Counted from the stretch's first letter, positions 25,509 to 37,373 are shown. The stretch is 64,000 nt of DNA from Salminus brasiliensis (GCF_030463535.1 NC_132879.1:41229970-41293969), one strand, 5' to 3'. A program made the numbers and translations. The notes: a model not told the origin generated them from the sequence alone.

Positions 25509-25800
25509 GAAAACCATTTCAGGTGACTACCTCTTAAAGCTCATTGAGAGAATGCCAAGAGTGTGCAAAGCAGTAATCAGAGCAAAGGGTGGCTATTTTG
25601 AAGACACTAGAATATAAAACATGTTTTCAGTTATTTCACCTTTTTTTGTTAAGTAACTGGGTAACATAAGTAACATAACTCCACATGTGTTCATTCATAG
25701 TTTTGATGCCTTCAGTGAGAATCTACAATGTAAATAGTCATGAAAATACAGAAAACGCATTGAATGAGAAGGTGTGTCCAAACATTTGGCCTGTACTGTA
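25509..25800 (-). repeat. Right terminal inverted repeat of Tc1-like element
   Basis: Inverted copy of 24297-24562, about 292 bases. It carries an extra stretch 'aactgggtaacataagtaac' near 25652 that is missing from the left copy. Confidence 0.85.
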
Positions 25801-25952
25801 TATATAAGCAAGCTCTAGTTGTCCTCCTAGTCTTCCTAGCAATGTGACTTCCTTTCTAGATAGACAACCAATTAACCATCTGTTTTAGGAAATGGAATTT
25901 AGTCATAATAGGCTAGCTGATTTTACTGAGATGGTTTTAACTCTTTAAATGT

Positions 25953-26665
25953 ACAGTCATGGTCAAAAATACTGATACCCTTGCACCTTATTTCAGAAAC
26001 TTTACCACTTATCCCAGAACATTGTTGCAGTTACAAAAGCTTTGTATTCACATTATTATTTGTTTTGTTTGCATTGCAACAACACAAGAAAGCAGAGAAA
26101 AAAAGTTTAATTAGATTTAATTACATCCAATATCATTTCACAAAGAACTCTAGAAATGGACTGGACTCAACTGCTCCAGGTTGATTTAAGGGGAGAGATT
26201 CTTCCAACAGCTGGTTTAAGATCTCTCTATTGAATTTAAAACTGGACTAATCACTAGTCACTCTCCAGCCCCAAACCATTTCTGGTATGTATGTTTTGGT
26301 TCCTTGTACTGCTGGAAGACCCATGAACTCTGAAGGAGACCCAGCTTTCGGACACTGGGCCTTACATTAGGCTCCATAACTTCACAGTTTTGGTTCTCAC
26401 ACCCACTAACAAATATTTGCTTTATTTTCATTTCTCCATGCTCAAGGTAGTACACAGATAGAAGGATTGGGTCAGCTTTTCTTAACCAATGTGTTTTTTT
26501 AACTAGTTGATTGTGAGATTTCTATATTACCAGCACCTGTTACTTGCCACAGATACAAATTAAAGAAGTATCACTTCATTGAAATTAGTTTTTGTAATTT
26601 TGAGAAGGTGCTAATATGTTTTGTCCATTTCTGGAGTTCTGTGTGTAATGATATCAGATTTTACT
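25953..26665 (-). mobile_element. Internally deleted Tc1-like element
   Basis: The left end 'tacagtcatggtcaaaaata' matches the terminus of a widespread fish Tc1 family. On the minus strand, 26258-26350 gives RKLGLLQSSWVFQQYKEPKH, the second catalytic segment with D lost (family FQQDNDPKH). Near 26605-26650 'ggtgctaatatgttttgtcc' resembles the family's far end. Most of the transposase is missing. Confidence 0.7.
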
Positions 26666-26704
26666 TATTTATATCATCATATAAAATATGATGTACTGTA
26701 TATA

Positions 26705-26707
<3 letters not shown>

Positions 26708-26747
<40 letters not shown>
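26708..26747 (+). repeat. (TG)n microsatellite
   Basis: About 20 uninterrupted TG dinucleotides directly before a 70-base tandem duplication. Confidence 0.97.
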
Positions 26748-26748
<1 letters not shown>

Positions 26749-26749
26749 A

Positions 26750-26880
26750 TTTTGGTTTTAGAAAAGGAAATGCCAACCATGTCCACTTGGCTCTGCATGT
26801 GTGTATGTGCGCATGTGAATTTTTGTCTTAGAAAAGGAAATGCCAACCATGTCCACTTTGCTCTGTATGTGTGTGTGTTA
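26750..26880 (+). repeat. 70-base tandem duplication beside the TG microsatellite
   Basis: 'gaaaaggaaatgccaaccat' occurs at 26761 and again at 26831, with 'gtccact(t)ggctctgcatg' after each copy and a short TG tract at each end. Two diverged units with a period of 70 bases. Confidence 0.9.
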
Positions 26881-27302
26881 CGAGATAATGACCACTGGCG
26901 CTGAGAGTTTGTTTATGTGCTCCAGTGGTCCTAAGAGTTTCTCATAATTTGAGGAAATACGCCCTAACCCCGACATCTCTCACCACTGATTTCAGTAAGA
27001 CTTAGAAACAGCCCTCTCCGTCTACCAGAAGCAGAGCAGCCGTGCTGCGAGGTGCATCCAATCGAACACAGTCTTTCTTGTGGCCAAGAATGTCGTGGAG
27101 ATTTGCTCAAGGGTCCAGTAAAGGCATTCGGGATTCCAAATTTGGTCATTTTCCACTGCTATAACCAAAACATTTTGATGAGGTATCTTTAAACAGCACT
27201 AAATCAGCCTGGCCTCTGCCAAGAACCACATTAAAAACACTGCCTGGACCTCTGCTTATTTATCCTAAGAGCTGGATCCCAAGTGCCCTCTCTCTGCTCA
27301 GA

Positions 27303-30300
27303 ATGGCTAAAGGGAGCACCTACATGAGAGGATTATGCATCGTTCTCAACATTCTGCTCACGGTAAGGCATCAGCTGAGGTGTTTTATTAGATGAGGTGA
27401 TTGTGCAGGTGTTTTTACTTTATTTTATGGATATGCACAGTCATTCTTCTTTACTTTTTACCCTTAGATCTTTGGAGTGATCTTGCTTCTGTTTGGTATA
27501 GTGGCAAACAGTGTTAAAGCTACCCCTGTGGAGGCAAGTAAGATTCCGTTATAGTGAACAATGTTTAATACAGTTTTATACTTCTGGAAAACATACATTA
27601 ATGGTTGTCTTTTTGTCAAAACTAGTCGATACAGTCCTAATTCTTTGTTTTCGGACTAAAGAGATTTTCTGCAGACTGACTGATAAACACCACTCTGTTT
27701 TTTAACATACAAGTATACATTTTTGTTGTGAATAGATGATTAACTTGATATAACCGGAGCTGATGAATCATCATGTTTTCCTGTACAGATTGTTCAGTGG
27801 GCTTATAAGACACTGTGTTTTTGTTGTTTGATTGTAGGACTGGACTCCTCAGGTCGTGCTCCTTAGTGTTGGATTTGGTTTGGCCACCATCCTGCTCTCG
27901 GTTCTAGGAGTGTATGGAGCTTACAGAGAGCAAGTGTTGCCTCTCCTTTTGGTTTGTCAGTTTTTCCCTTTACATTCACAAGTCACATTAACAGAAGAAT
28001 ATTAATACCTTAAATAGAGTGTCTCTGGAGACCATCCATTACCACAGTTTGCAGACCACTGACACTTCATATTACACTCAAGTAAAAACAATATTGCTAA
28101 TGGCATAGGAATACAGAAACTCAAAAATCTTGTTAGTGAAAGTAATCTTTAAAATCCTGTTCAAGATTGTAAAAAATGTGTTCCAAAATTTTGTTTAGAT
28201 TATAGATAGATGTATTGGTAACACTTTATTTAAGGGCTGTGCTCAAGGCTGTTCATCTTGCTCACCAATTCAGGATAATGGAAAATTCAAGTTATGTAGC
28301 TAAATACAGGAATTATTTTTATTATAAATATTTATATTTGAATGCTTCACATTTACATAAACTTCCATTTAAAATTAAAAATACTGATTAGCATTTTAAT
28401 GCTTCATAGAAAACAATCATTTATCATTTAAATTTACTAGTGAGTGTATTCGAGTAAGTATATTAGGCATAGTGCTGCTCCTCTGCTCCAGAGAGTTTTT
28501 TGACATAGTTGCACATTTCAAAGGGTTTTAGTAAAAAGGTCTTGAGTTTTCTAATCAGGCACAACACTTAAAGTAAGCTTGTATTTTTTGTGTTTTTTTT
28601 CTCTACAGTACAGTGTTTTCATGGCCATTGAGTTCACTGTGCTCTTGGTTCTGGCAATCATAGCAACTCTTGCTCAGCCACAGGTAAACTGCATTATCAG
28701 CTGTTTTAAAGCCTTTTGCTGCTTTTAAACAGTCAAGTTTGTTTTAGGTTTATCTTATCTTGACTTGACACTGCTATTGTTTAATCAGATGGAGAAGACG
28801 ATTGAAGAAAGCTTTAACAAAATGACCTCACTTTACAAATTAGATGAAGTGTTTCAGAGAGAACTCAACAAACTACAAAAGGAGGTACATATCACTACTA
28901 CTACAACGACTACTGCTGCTGCTGTTACTGCTACTACTGCTACTACTACTACAGCTGCTGTTAGTACTAGTACTTCTGATGCTACTACTTCTACCACTGC
29001 TGCACCACTTTGTCCGAACCTTTACATGGATGGTTCTTTAAAGAGCTATTCCTAATAGAGCAAAAGATATAGATTCCTAAACTGACAATCCAAAAGTCAT
29101 GAGATAGCAGTATGTAAACTGATAATGAAGTGTTACCTCACGGGAAGGCCTATGAACGCCCACACCTGTATAAGTTGTGAGGAGTTTTCTTGTGAGTAAA
29201 GCTGAACACTGGCCAGAGTGTTCATTGCAAGGTGATGTGAATTACTGAAGTTACCATTTGAATGGAACATTCTGCAGTTGTGTGGGTGTTTAACATTCTT
29301 GGATCCACAGTGTCACGTATGTACCAGAAGTACACCATGAAAGGCATTACCACCCACAGCCCCACAGGTGCATAATAATCATGATCGATTGTGTCTGGCT
29401 AAAATTGTCCGTGCTAACAGACAAGCAACTCTAGCAGAAATCACATTCACATTGCACAATGTCGGAGGCTCTACACGTATTTCCCGCATGTTAGTGCAGC
29501 GTTTTTTAGTTTTCATGGGATATGGAAGCAGAAGACCGTCCAGAGTGTCTCTAATAACACTATGATATGTTGCTAGGCAACTGGCAACACGTGGTGTGGT
29601 CCGATGAGTCCCAGTACCTATTGTTTCAGGCTGATGGTAGGGTTTGTGTGTGGAGCAGACCCCATGAACAAGGCATCGTGTTGTCAACAAGGCACCATGC
29701 AGGCCAGTTGTGGTTCTAAATTGATGTGGGGTGTATTTCTATGGCATGGGCTTTGTCCAGTGGTCCATTCTGGAGAGTTCCGATGACTGGTGTGACCAGC
29801 TCCTGCACCTGACATGAGCCCAATCGAGCATTTATGGGAGGTGGTGGAGAGGTCTATTAGCTACAAATCTGTGGATGGCTGTACAGACAGCATGGCCCAA
29901 CAGCCCTCTAGATGTCTTCTGTCCACCTAAAGAATCGAGGCCATGTTAAACTACTGCACTTTGCCTGGGCAAAAGGGTCCTACATGATACTAGTTTCTGT
30001 CCCATGACTTTTGGCATGTGAGTGTATTTTGCAAGAAACCCTAAATCTAGGCCAAGGGCAAGGAAATTTTTTTTTTTAAGAATGTGCAACACGCAGTTTG
30101 CATTTGAGCAACTTTAACATTCTAAAATCACTGGACACAGTTTTCACAGTTTTAAATCAATATGAAATTAGGTTGATCTCCTGGACAACAAAGTTGTCTT
30201 CAACCATTACAGTAGATGTGGTTGAATGTTAGTTGGGTCTTACTGCTGTCTTTCTTTTTATTAACAGGCTGAGTGCTGTGGGCTGAATAATTATGCTGAC

Positions 30301-33081
30301 TGGAAAGAAAAGATACCACCCTCGTGCCTCTGTACTCTAGCCGACCCAGAGAGAGAAGCCAAGTGTGTAATTGCAAAGACAACAATCCCTAACCCTGAGG
30401 TGTGTAATGGTATAATGGTGGCCATTCATGTATTTCACTATGTTGCTGTTGCACTGCAATAGAAAAAAAAAGTTAAATAGCTAAAATTATGTGCTTTCAT
30501 TTTAAACTATAGGCTCACCTTGTCTCAGGTCCACTGTATCAGAGGATGAAGGGTCTGTTGCTGCATCAGACCCACCTCTGTAACAGTTTCTGAAACTGAG
30601 TGACATGCGTTCCACAATTTAGCTTTGCTACTAATTGGACAGCCTATCCTTATGAACCCATGACATTAAGCCTACTAAGTTAGGCTATTAGCCTAATTCT
30701 GTTATGGCTGAATAATAAATATTAATTACATTTTCTAATTAGTATACTATTGCAGTGGTGTGGTAGACTATGCAAACAAAGGTTTATTTAGAGTTTACCT
30801 CAGATTACAGATAAGTCAAGTCAAGTCATGGCTTATGTTATTTCTAATTTATGTGTTATGCTGCTTTTAACACTGACAATCGCAGTGGTATTGAAGCGTT
30901 TTCTAACCACAGGAGTTCATTTAATGTAGGCTATTTGCTTTCACATTTGGGCTCACCTTTATTGGGAAATAAGTTTGTTAGCAGTTGCTTCCCTCATTTA
31001 TTTTTTTATTTTTTATTTTTTGAAAACCAGGCATCATCTTCCATGGCGTGGATACAATGAGCACTGCCGCAAAAGAATAAACGCCAAGTTAAACACATCT
31101 AAGTAAAAAGCCCAGTGAAGGTGGACTAAGCCACTTTGTGGAAAGGGTCAGGGGGGCCTCAGACACTATATGTAGGCTAGGATACACAATTCAATCTATC
31201 AATTGCCCAATTTATTTACCCAAAATATTAAATTTACATTAGTTAGCAACATTTATTGTGATCTTTAAATAATATTAAAATTAAATAAAATTACAGATTC
31301 CTCGAGGGCCTTCCCCCCACTTGGGGCCCTGGTAACTCAGTCTCACTTTTCACCCCACCACGACGCCCCTGCATTAATACCATGATGAGACCTTTTCAAG
31401 GAAGTTTCAGATGGTTTAATGTTCAAACCTAATAAACCTGATCCAGCCAGTACATTGCGATTAAAATCCCTTTTAAATCTGCCTTCTTATTAGTATATAT
31501 ATTTTTTTGTTATAAGCAGATTACTGTCATTGTCCTAACCACTAAGCTGTTTTAACTATGTGAGGTGTGCATATGTGCTTTATTTATGCAGTGGATCAGA
31601 AATCCTCACAGTGAACCACCACCACCATCATCAGAAAACTATGTTTATGCCAAGGTAAGAGATTATAGAAACCTTTTAATTATAGACATGTTTCTTACAG
31701 CTCTCTGACAGCCTTGATACTGGATATTAAGATTCCACCAATCAGCATCAGCGAAAATGTGTTAATATGTATCAATAAATAACAGATATATACAGTCATA
31801 TGCAATTGTTTGGGTACCACTGTTTAAATTGCATATTGTCTTGCTTTTAAGTCAAGTTAAAGTGAAAATAAGCCTGACAGAACACAAACTTCACTTTAAT
31901 ACAACTAAGTTAAATGTAATACCACTGTTGTAATAGAAATCTCAGCTTGACATTTATGTTTATATAAAAATAATTGCTCAGATGTACCATACAGTATTGA
32001 TGCTGTTTTAGCTTCTGGATGTGTCAGTGAAAGACTTACAGAATACGGATTGACAATCTGGAAAATATCAGGACAAATTACACAAAAAGTGTACTATGTA
32101 TTAAAATTTTGTAATAATATTGTCCAAATCTATAATTTCCACACAATTCATATATCATCATAATATATTCATCATATCATGTAAAAAAATGCTTTTATGT
32201 CACCAGTGAGCAATTCTGGCCCTGTATGACCCATTGCCGAATGTATATTTATAGGATTAGTGTATTATAAAGTATAAAGTATATCTATAGGATTAGTGTC
32301 CCACAGCACATTTTTAACAAGATTGTCTTCCTCAGAAATGTGGACCAGTCTTAATAGAATATGCGAAGAATGGCTGGCGGATCTTACTTGGAATCCTTTT
32401 TACATTATCAACCATTGAGGTGAGACAAAACATATTGTTTGGTTGGGAGATTAAGAATACATAATATCATATATGTGTTAACAAACCAGTTATCAAGTAA
32501 TGTGCCAAAAATATTATTTAGGCAAGACCTGCTTCTTAGACCAAGGAAGACATTTGAATGTACAACATATATAATTAAAAATAAATAGCAAATAGCTGTT
32601 TTCCCACAGACAGTTCATCATTTATCAATAAGTTGAAATTAATCCACTTGTTCTGATCAGTGAACAGTTATTAACCCCTTAATGCAGCAAGGCTTTTTAG
32701 ACATTAAGTCGTATTATTCAGCAACTACCAAGGTTTCTGTACAAACTGGTGGGGCTGTTCTTTAAGAATACAAATTAATAATAACGTTTTCGACCCACTG
32801 GCTGGCCATAGGCTGTTAAAAGGGTTAAAAACTCAGCAGAGATCTAATTGCTAATGAGGAGTTTAATTGTATTTGTTATATGCAGGCAAAGTTGTTTGAG
32901 AAGTACTTTATTGAAATACTCCTTTCCTAATCATAATCAATCTTTTGTAATTAAACAGGTTGCTGCTGTGGTAACGGCCTTGTTGCTTTGGTATAGAATT
33001 CACACACGGTCACCAGGCTCAGGCCTTTCTGAGGATAACAGCAGGACGAAGTATGAGCTTCAGCCGGACAAAATGCCCTGA
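27303..33081 (+). CDS. tspan8: Tetraspanin, tspan8-like, complete in nine exons
   Basis: Four-pass membrane organiser of tetraspanin webs. Exons are 27303-27362, 27468-27533, 27838-27951, 28609-28683, 28789-28884, 30268-30399, 31592-31654, 32336-32419 and 32959-33081; 813 bases, 270 residues plus TGA, all joins in phase 0. TM1 is residues ~10-32, TM2 ~46-68, TM3 ~81-102 and TM4 ~209-238. The large loop has the diagnostic CCG (ECCGLNNYADW), then PPSCLC and KKCGPVL. The PxxCxC pattern and the head-to-head position next to lgr5 (human TSPAN8-LGR5) support tspan8. Oddities: the intron after exon 2 has a GC donor; exon 7 adds proline-rich PHSEPPPPSSENYVYAK; the GCCGA motif usual after TM2 is GVYGA, with no cysteine; and the cytoplasmic tail is long (about 29 residues). 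A tspan1/tspan8-related paralogue is the alternative. Confidence 0.85.
28890..29010 (+). repeat. Impure (ACT/GCT)n trinucleotide repeat in tspan8 intron 5
   Basis: A run of ACT, ACG, GCT and ACA triplets begins six bases after the exon 5 donor. It stays open in the exon's frame and would encode a Thr/Ala-rich tail to a stop at 29053-29055. Confidence 0.9.
29086..30030 (+). pseudogene. Decayed Tc1-like element in tspan8 intron 5
   Basis: Short inverted ends ccaaaagtcatg (29090-29101) and catgacttttgg (30003-30014) bracket it. Between them, plus-strand pieces recall a Tc1-like transposase: KIVRANRQATLAEITFTLH, GYGSRRPSRVSLI, and near 29720-29800 'LMWGVFLWHG'. Around 29815 the frame recalls the APDMSPIEHLWE box. 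Stops and shifts break it throughout. Confidence 0.75.
31790..31935 (+). repeat. Possible Tc1-like element terminus in tspan8 intron 7
   Basis: 'tatacagtcatatgcaattg tttgggtacc' (two adjacent phrases) resembles the outer end of a fish Tc1 family in which the ends read 'cagtcatatgcaaaagtttg'. Only about 140 bases are recognisable. A similar phrase is at 58929. Confidence 0.35.
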
Positions 33082-33969
33082 CGGGATCTAATCCTAACCA
33101 TATAACCTCTTTCCTACATGAGTGAGCTGTATAACCTCAAAATTTCAAGAGTATGTGGCATTTTGGACGCTAGTAGGCTAACACTTCATGGGGCAGCATG
33201 CTGGCAAATCACAAGAACAATCATGGCAGCTAGTTTTATTTTCAGTTTCCAGTTTCCTCATATGAGCTCATATCTAAAAAACTTCTCCTTACTGGGGATC
33301 CTCACAATTCAGCCCTCTAGTTCAATGCAAATGCAAAAGCAAAAGTGAATTCTCCTACAGTCATGCTGTCTGTGCCATTTTCACTATATGGTGCACTATT
33401 CTGTCAATCAGTAGTTCAATAGAAGCCTGGAAACATAGTGTAGAATGGCCAGGACATGTTTTATATCATTTACACATCTTGAATCTAAAAAAAAAAGTTT
33501 TTCTCAAGAACAAATTTAACATTATACTTTCGGGTTGCATTTGTTGTGATTAACAGTAGAGAGGTGAAGAGAGCTAAACAGCGCAAAAAAAAATGCCTAA
33601 CATGTCCAACCACACTTATAGTAAAATACAAGCTAATAGCTCAAGCACCTAATTCACTGGGTAATTTTAAGACATGTGTCTTTGTACTACTGTAATCTTA
33701 CACTGTTCTAAGTGTCTTTTTTATGAGGTGAGATACATTTGCAACTAAAAACAGAAAATCAAAACAGCTGCCGTGATTCCATTTTTAATGCTTTTTAAAA
33801 AATATTCGGGGGATGAAACTGCACAAATGTATTTCCAGAAAAACAAAAGTTTGGTGCATTTGACCTGAATTACAGGTTAGTTTCATTCAACTAATTCAAT
33901 TTTTTTGTTTCTTTCTTTTTTTTCCAACCGGCTCTGAAAATACTGTACATTGCCATTATTATGCTTCAC

Positions 33970-34065
<96 letters not shown>

Positions 34066-35621
34066 TTTAAGATACAGATATTGTAATGCTGAGTTTTGAG
34101 GTATTAATGTGTGAAACTCCATTCCATGTAAAGTATGGATGTTCTTGGATAATAATCTGACAATACTGAGGTATTTTGCTTTAAAATATGAATAAACATA
34201 ATTCAACCCCAAACAGTATATCAGTCTTCCTAAATGTGTTTACCACAGCTACTGAGAAAGATTATGAGGTTGACATATGTTTCTCTATACATGTACATCA
34301 TCATCATCATAATCTGTTTATCCACTTAATCCAGTTCTGGGTTGCGGTTGTAGCGTACATTCTGAAAATGTTCTCCAGTATATATTCATAAATACTCACT
34401 GTCAGGTGGGTTTAAAAACACTTCAAGGAAACTATTTTTTAAACAAACTGTGTAATGAACACAGTTTATTTACACTCTTACCGACTCACCACTGCCTGAG
34501 CCCATTTGGGTCTGTGACAGATTGCTGGCAGCATTTGATGGCATTCAAAATCACACAAATACACTGATCATGGAACGGCAAGTTTCTCAAATGGAAATAA
34601 GGTCTTCCCCAGAAAAAAAGTGAAAACTATTTTAAAACTTCACTCACAAATTCACTCACTTCTACACTTCATGTTAGCTTCTAAAGAATAAGAATATAAG
34701 CATAAGGATATGAGACAAGGGACAAATTTTAATGGCAGGTATGCCACTTTACGTTTAGGTTTTTTATTATATTTTAAACATACTTTTCACTGTACTTTAA
34801 GTACACTTGAAGTTAACTATTCTAAACATTACCAGTGGTCTACACATATAAAACGTTATGTATATGGAACAAATGATGAATTATACTTTTTGAAAAGTAT
34901 ATCTAGAGCAATGGAATAAATATAAGCCAAATATACTTTTATACAAATAAATGTTTGCAAATTGTCATCATTGTAAGGTATAATTTTGGTTGGTCTCTAA
35001 GTACAAAATAAAAAGGCATACTCACTTGTTTTTAGTGTAAAAGAAGTATACTAATAGCATTACCTGAATAAACGTCTTTTTTCATAAAAGTAAATACATT
35101 AAAATTTTTTAGCATGTGGTCACATTCGCATGCTGTAACGCGTGAGTGCATAAAAATCACTTGATGTAACACATGCTCACATATAATATTGTTCTAGAAG
35201 TATAATATAATATTGTTATAATATACAATCAAATGATATCACATGTTAATAAGACATGTATTTTGAAACATATATCTTGTGATCAAACATGAAGTGTGTG
35301 GCGTTTCTGTAAGGGTCTGTAAAAAAAATCATTTGTTGGGAAAAACGTTATGCAGGTTATCTCATCATAAAATCTCATCACTGTTTAAATCACATGTTCT
35401 GCAAATGCAATGGTAAGTTTACTCCAGGGTCCATCAACTTCAACTTTTGGGCTGATATTGTTTGAAAAAAAAAAACTTTAATTAATGCTTAATCGAAACA
35501 CACCACATTTAGTGTGTAATTTAACAATTATAATAGTTTTAGTTACCGTCGGTTGGCGGCGCCCTGCTGGAGAAGACACTACGGTTCGCGGCTCGTTTTC
35601 TTCCGTTGATGTTGAACAATA
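33082..35621. other. Intergenic DNA between tspan8 and mrps10
   Basis: Contains the presumed 3' untranslated region of tspan8 (no single clear polyadenylation site; AATAAA-type signals occur, for example in 'gaataaacat' near 34190), the AT/T tract at 33975-34057, and the proximal promoter of mrps10. No other gene is visible. Confidence 0.5.
33975..34057 (+). repeat. (AT)n followed by a poly(T) tract
   Basis: About 27 AT dinucleotides, then about 29 T. A long open frame on the minus strand through this tract (Lys then Ile/Tyr repeats) is an artefact of the repeat. Confidence 0.97.
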
Positions 35622-37373
35622 ATGGCGACCTCCATGAGGACAGCGAGCATACGACTCTTGTCAAAGACAATACGAAATTTCTCGTCTAAGGTACAGAAAT
35701 ATTCACTTTATGAAACAGTCAGTCACTACATGGTTTCGTCTATTTCTGCATCTGAGCTCTTTTGTCCCTGGTCTGTTTCTCAGGCTGCTGCTGAGCGGTT
35801 TGTCTGCAAACGTTCCCTTCAACCAGCTTTAACACGGTAAGTCTCGGTTTGTGGGTTTGAGTCGTGCTCTGTGTTTGGTTTAATATCCACTGTATTAGTC
35901 AAAGGGTAAATAGAGGTGGTTCGACTAACATTTTAGCTACAAGAAGTAGGAGCATCCTAGGTAAGGTCATTGTAGCTAGCCAGCTAGCGCCCTGGTAGGT
36001 CTAGAAATGACAGACCCGTTTAAAGTGGATAGAAAGCAAGTGGTAGTTTTCCAAGGGGGTTGCGATACGAATTGTTTAATAACTAGAGTGAAGTCAGTTA
36101 TGGAAACAAGTGTCAGCACTTTTTTGTTTTTAATCAGATAAATGTATGAACTTTGTTAGAAAATATAAAAACGCTTAATTTCTTACTCTTTATGGTTGCA
36201 GCAGCACTATTTGTGTGGCTCCTGCAGCCTTCCTTCACACAGGACATGTCTCGCGGACGCAGACCCCTTCTGTAAGTTCCTTGTAAAGTAGCTATGTTCC
36301 ATTTCAAGTTTAGGACATGTTTGTTTTGATATTGCATTTTAACCTTTAATAATGAATTGCTCATGGATTTCTCTGGAGATGTATCCTGTTCAGTAGGTAG
36401 CTAGTGTACTACTCTGGGGTTCCGTCATTTTGTAGTGGTGTCCGAAAACATAGTGCGGAATTTTCAATGCACCAGAATATATATATGTAAAAATGATGTA
36501 CCCTATTGGACACGAAATACCCATAATTCATCTCGTTGTTTGGTCAAAATAGTCACACGGAGTGCTGAATAGTACCGTACCTTATGCCTTAATTTATGCC
36601 ATTTCCTGTAGATCACAGTCACGGATGAGCCTGACACACTATTCCAGAAGCTGACTGTACTGGTTAAAGGTCACGATAGAGCTGTTCTGGACAGTTATGA
36701 GTTCTTTGCAACAATGGCTGCAAGGGAGCTTGGCTTAACCCTGGGAAAAGTGTGAGTCTTGCAGTTCATTCACAATCAGACAGGAGGCCTTGGCACGATC
36801 GCTGGTTATCCAAGATGAACGTGAAATGTGTTCGGTGTGTTTCTGTTGTAGATTTGAACCTCCGAAGAACATAGAGAGACTTACGCTTCTCAAGTCTGTG
36901 CACATTTTTAAAAAACATAGAGTGCAGTATGAAATGAGGACACACTTCAGATGCATCGAGGTGAGATCTTGTGGCATTTGAATGAGTGACTTTGTCGACT
37001 GAGATTTAAGTTTTAAGGTTGTTTTGCATTGCATTAAAGACTTTTTGGCTTTCAGATATCCAGGATAACAGGCTCCACTGCACGGGTATATCTGGAGTAC
37101 ATTCAGCGCAACCTGCCTGAGGGAGTGGCCATGGTGGTGACCAAGGTAATATTATTCTGAAACAAAAGTGTGTTTGAGTGAACATCATTTACTGTATTCC
37201 AGTCTGGTGGAACATGCTATAACAATGAATAGGCTCTGACAGAACTTTTGAACATTCCCAACATTCTCTAAATGGTATATTTCTCTTTCTAGACCGCTGT
37301 TGTGAAAGTTCCAGAGCATATTCAGATGCCCATGTGGGGTGAGCAGAGCCAGGAAGAGAAAACCAGCCCGTGA
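35622..37373 (+). CDS. mrps10: Mitochondrial ribosomal protein S10 (uS10m), complete
   Basis: Component of the mitochondrial small ribosomal subunit. Seven exons: 35622-35690, 35784-35836, 36202-36271, 36612-36751, 36852-36960, 37056-37145 and 37293-37373; 612 bases, 203 residues plus TGA, all GT-AG. Residues 1-~60 are basic and low in acidic residues ([20 protein letters not shown]), as expected for a mitochondrial targeting sequence. The uS10 domain starts at [10 protein letters not shown] and includes [49 protein letters not shown] and [20 protein letters not shown], all close to the mammalian protein. It ends with [15 protein letters not shown]-rich TATA-less stretch precedes the ATG. Exon 3 has a tandem NAGNAG acceptor. 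Confidence 0.96.

Larger units (their letters stand above)
24297..25800 (-). mobile_element. Nearly full-length Tc1-like element with long terminal inverted repeats
   Basis: Both termini read TACAGTACAGGCCAAATGTT inward and are bounded by TA. The inverted repeats are long: about 24297-24562 on the left and 25509-25800 on the right, with a small insertion near 25660 in the right one. The transposase lies on the minus strand between them and is broken. Total length is about 1.5 kb, typical of Tc1 elements. It lies 1.5 kb upstream of tspan8. Confidence 0.9.

Noticed and set aside
33883..34212. 109-residue minus-strand open frame
   Set aside because: It consists mainly of Lys and Ile/Tyr repeats from the poly(T) and (AT)n tract and has no family resemblance.
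35540..35621. Possible tRNA or small RNA upstream of mrps10
   Set aside because: The GC-rich stretch did not show a cloverleaf or A/B boxes. It is better read as promoter DNA.
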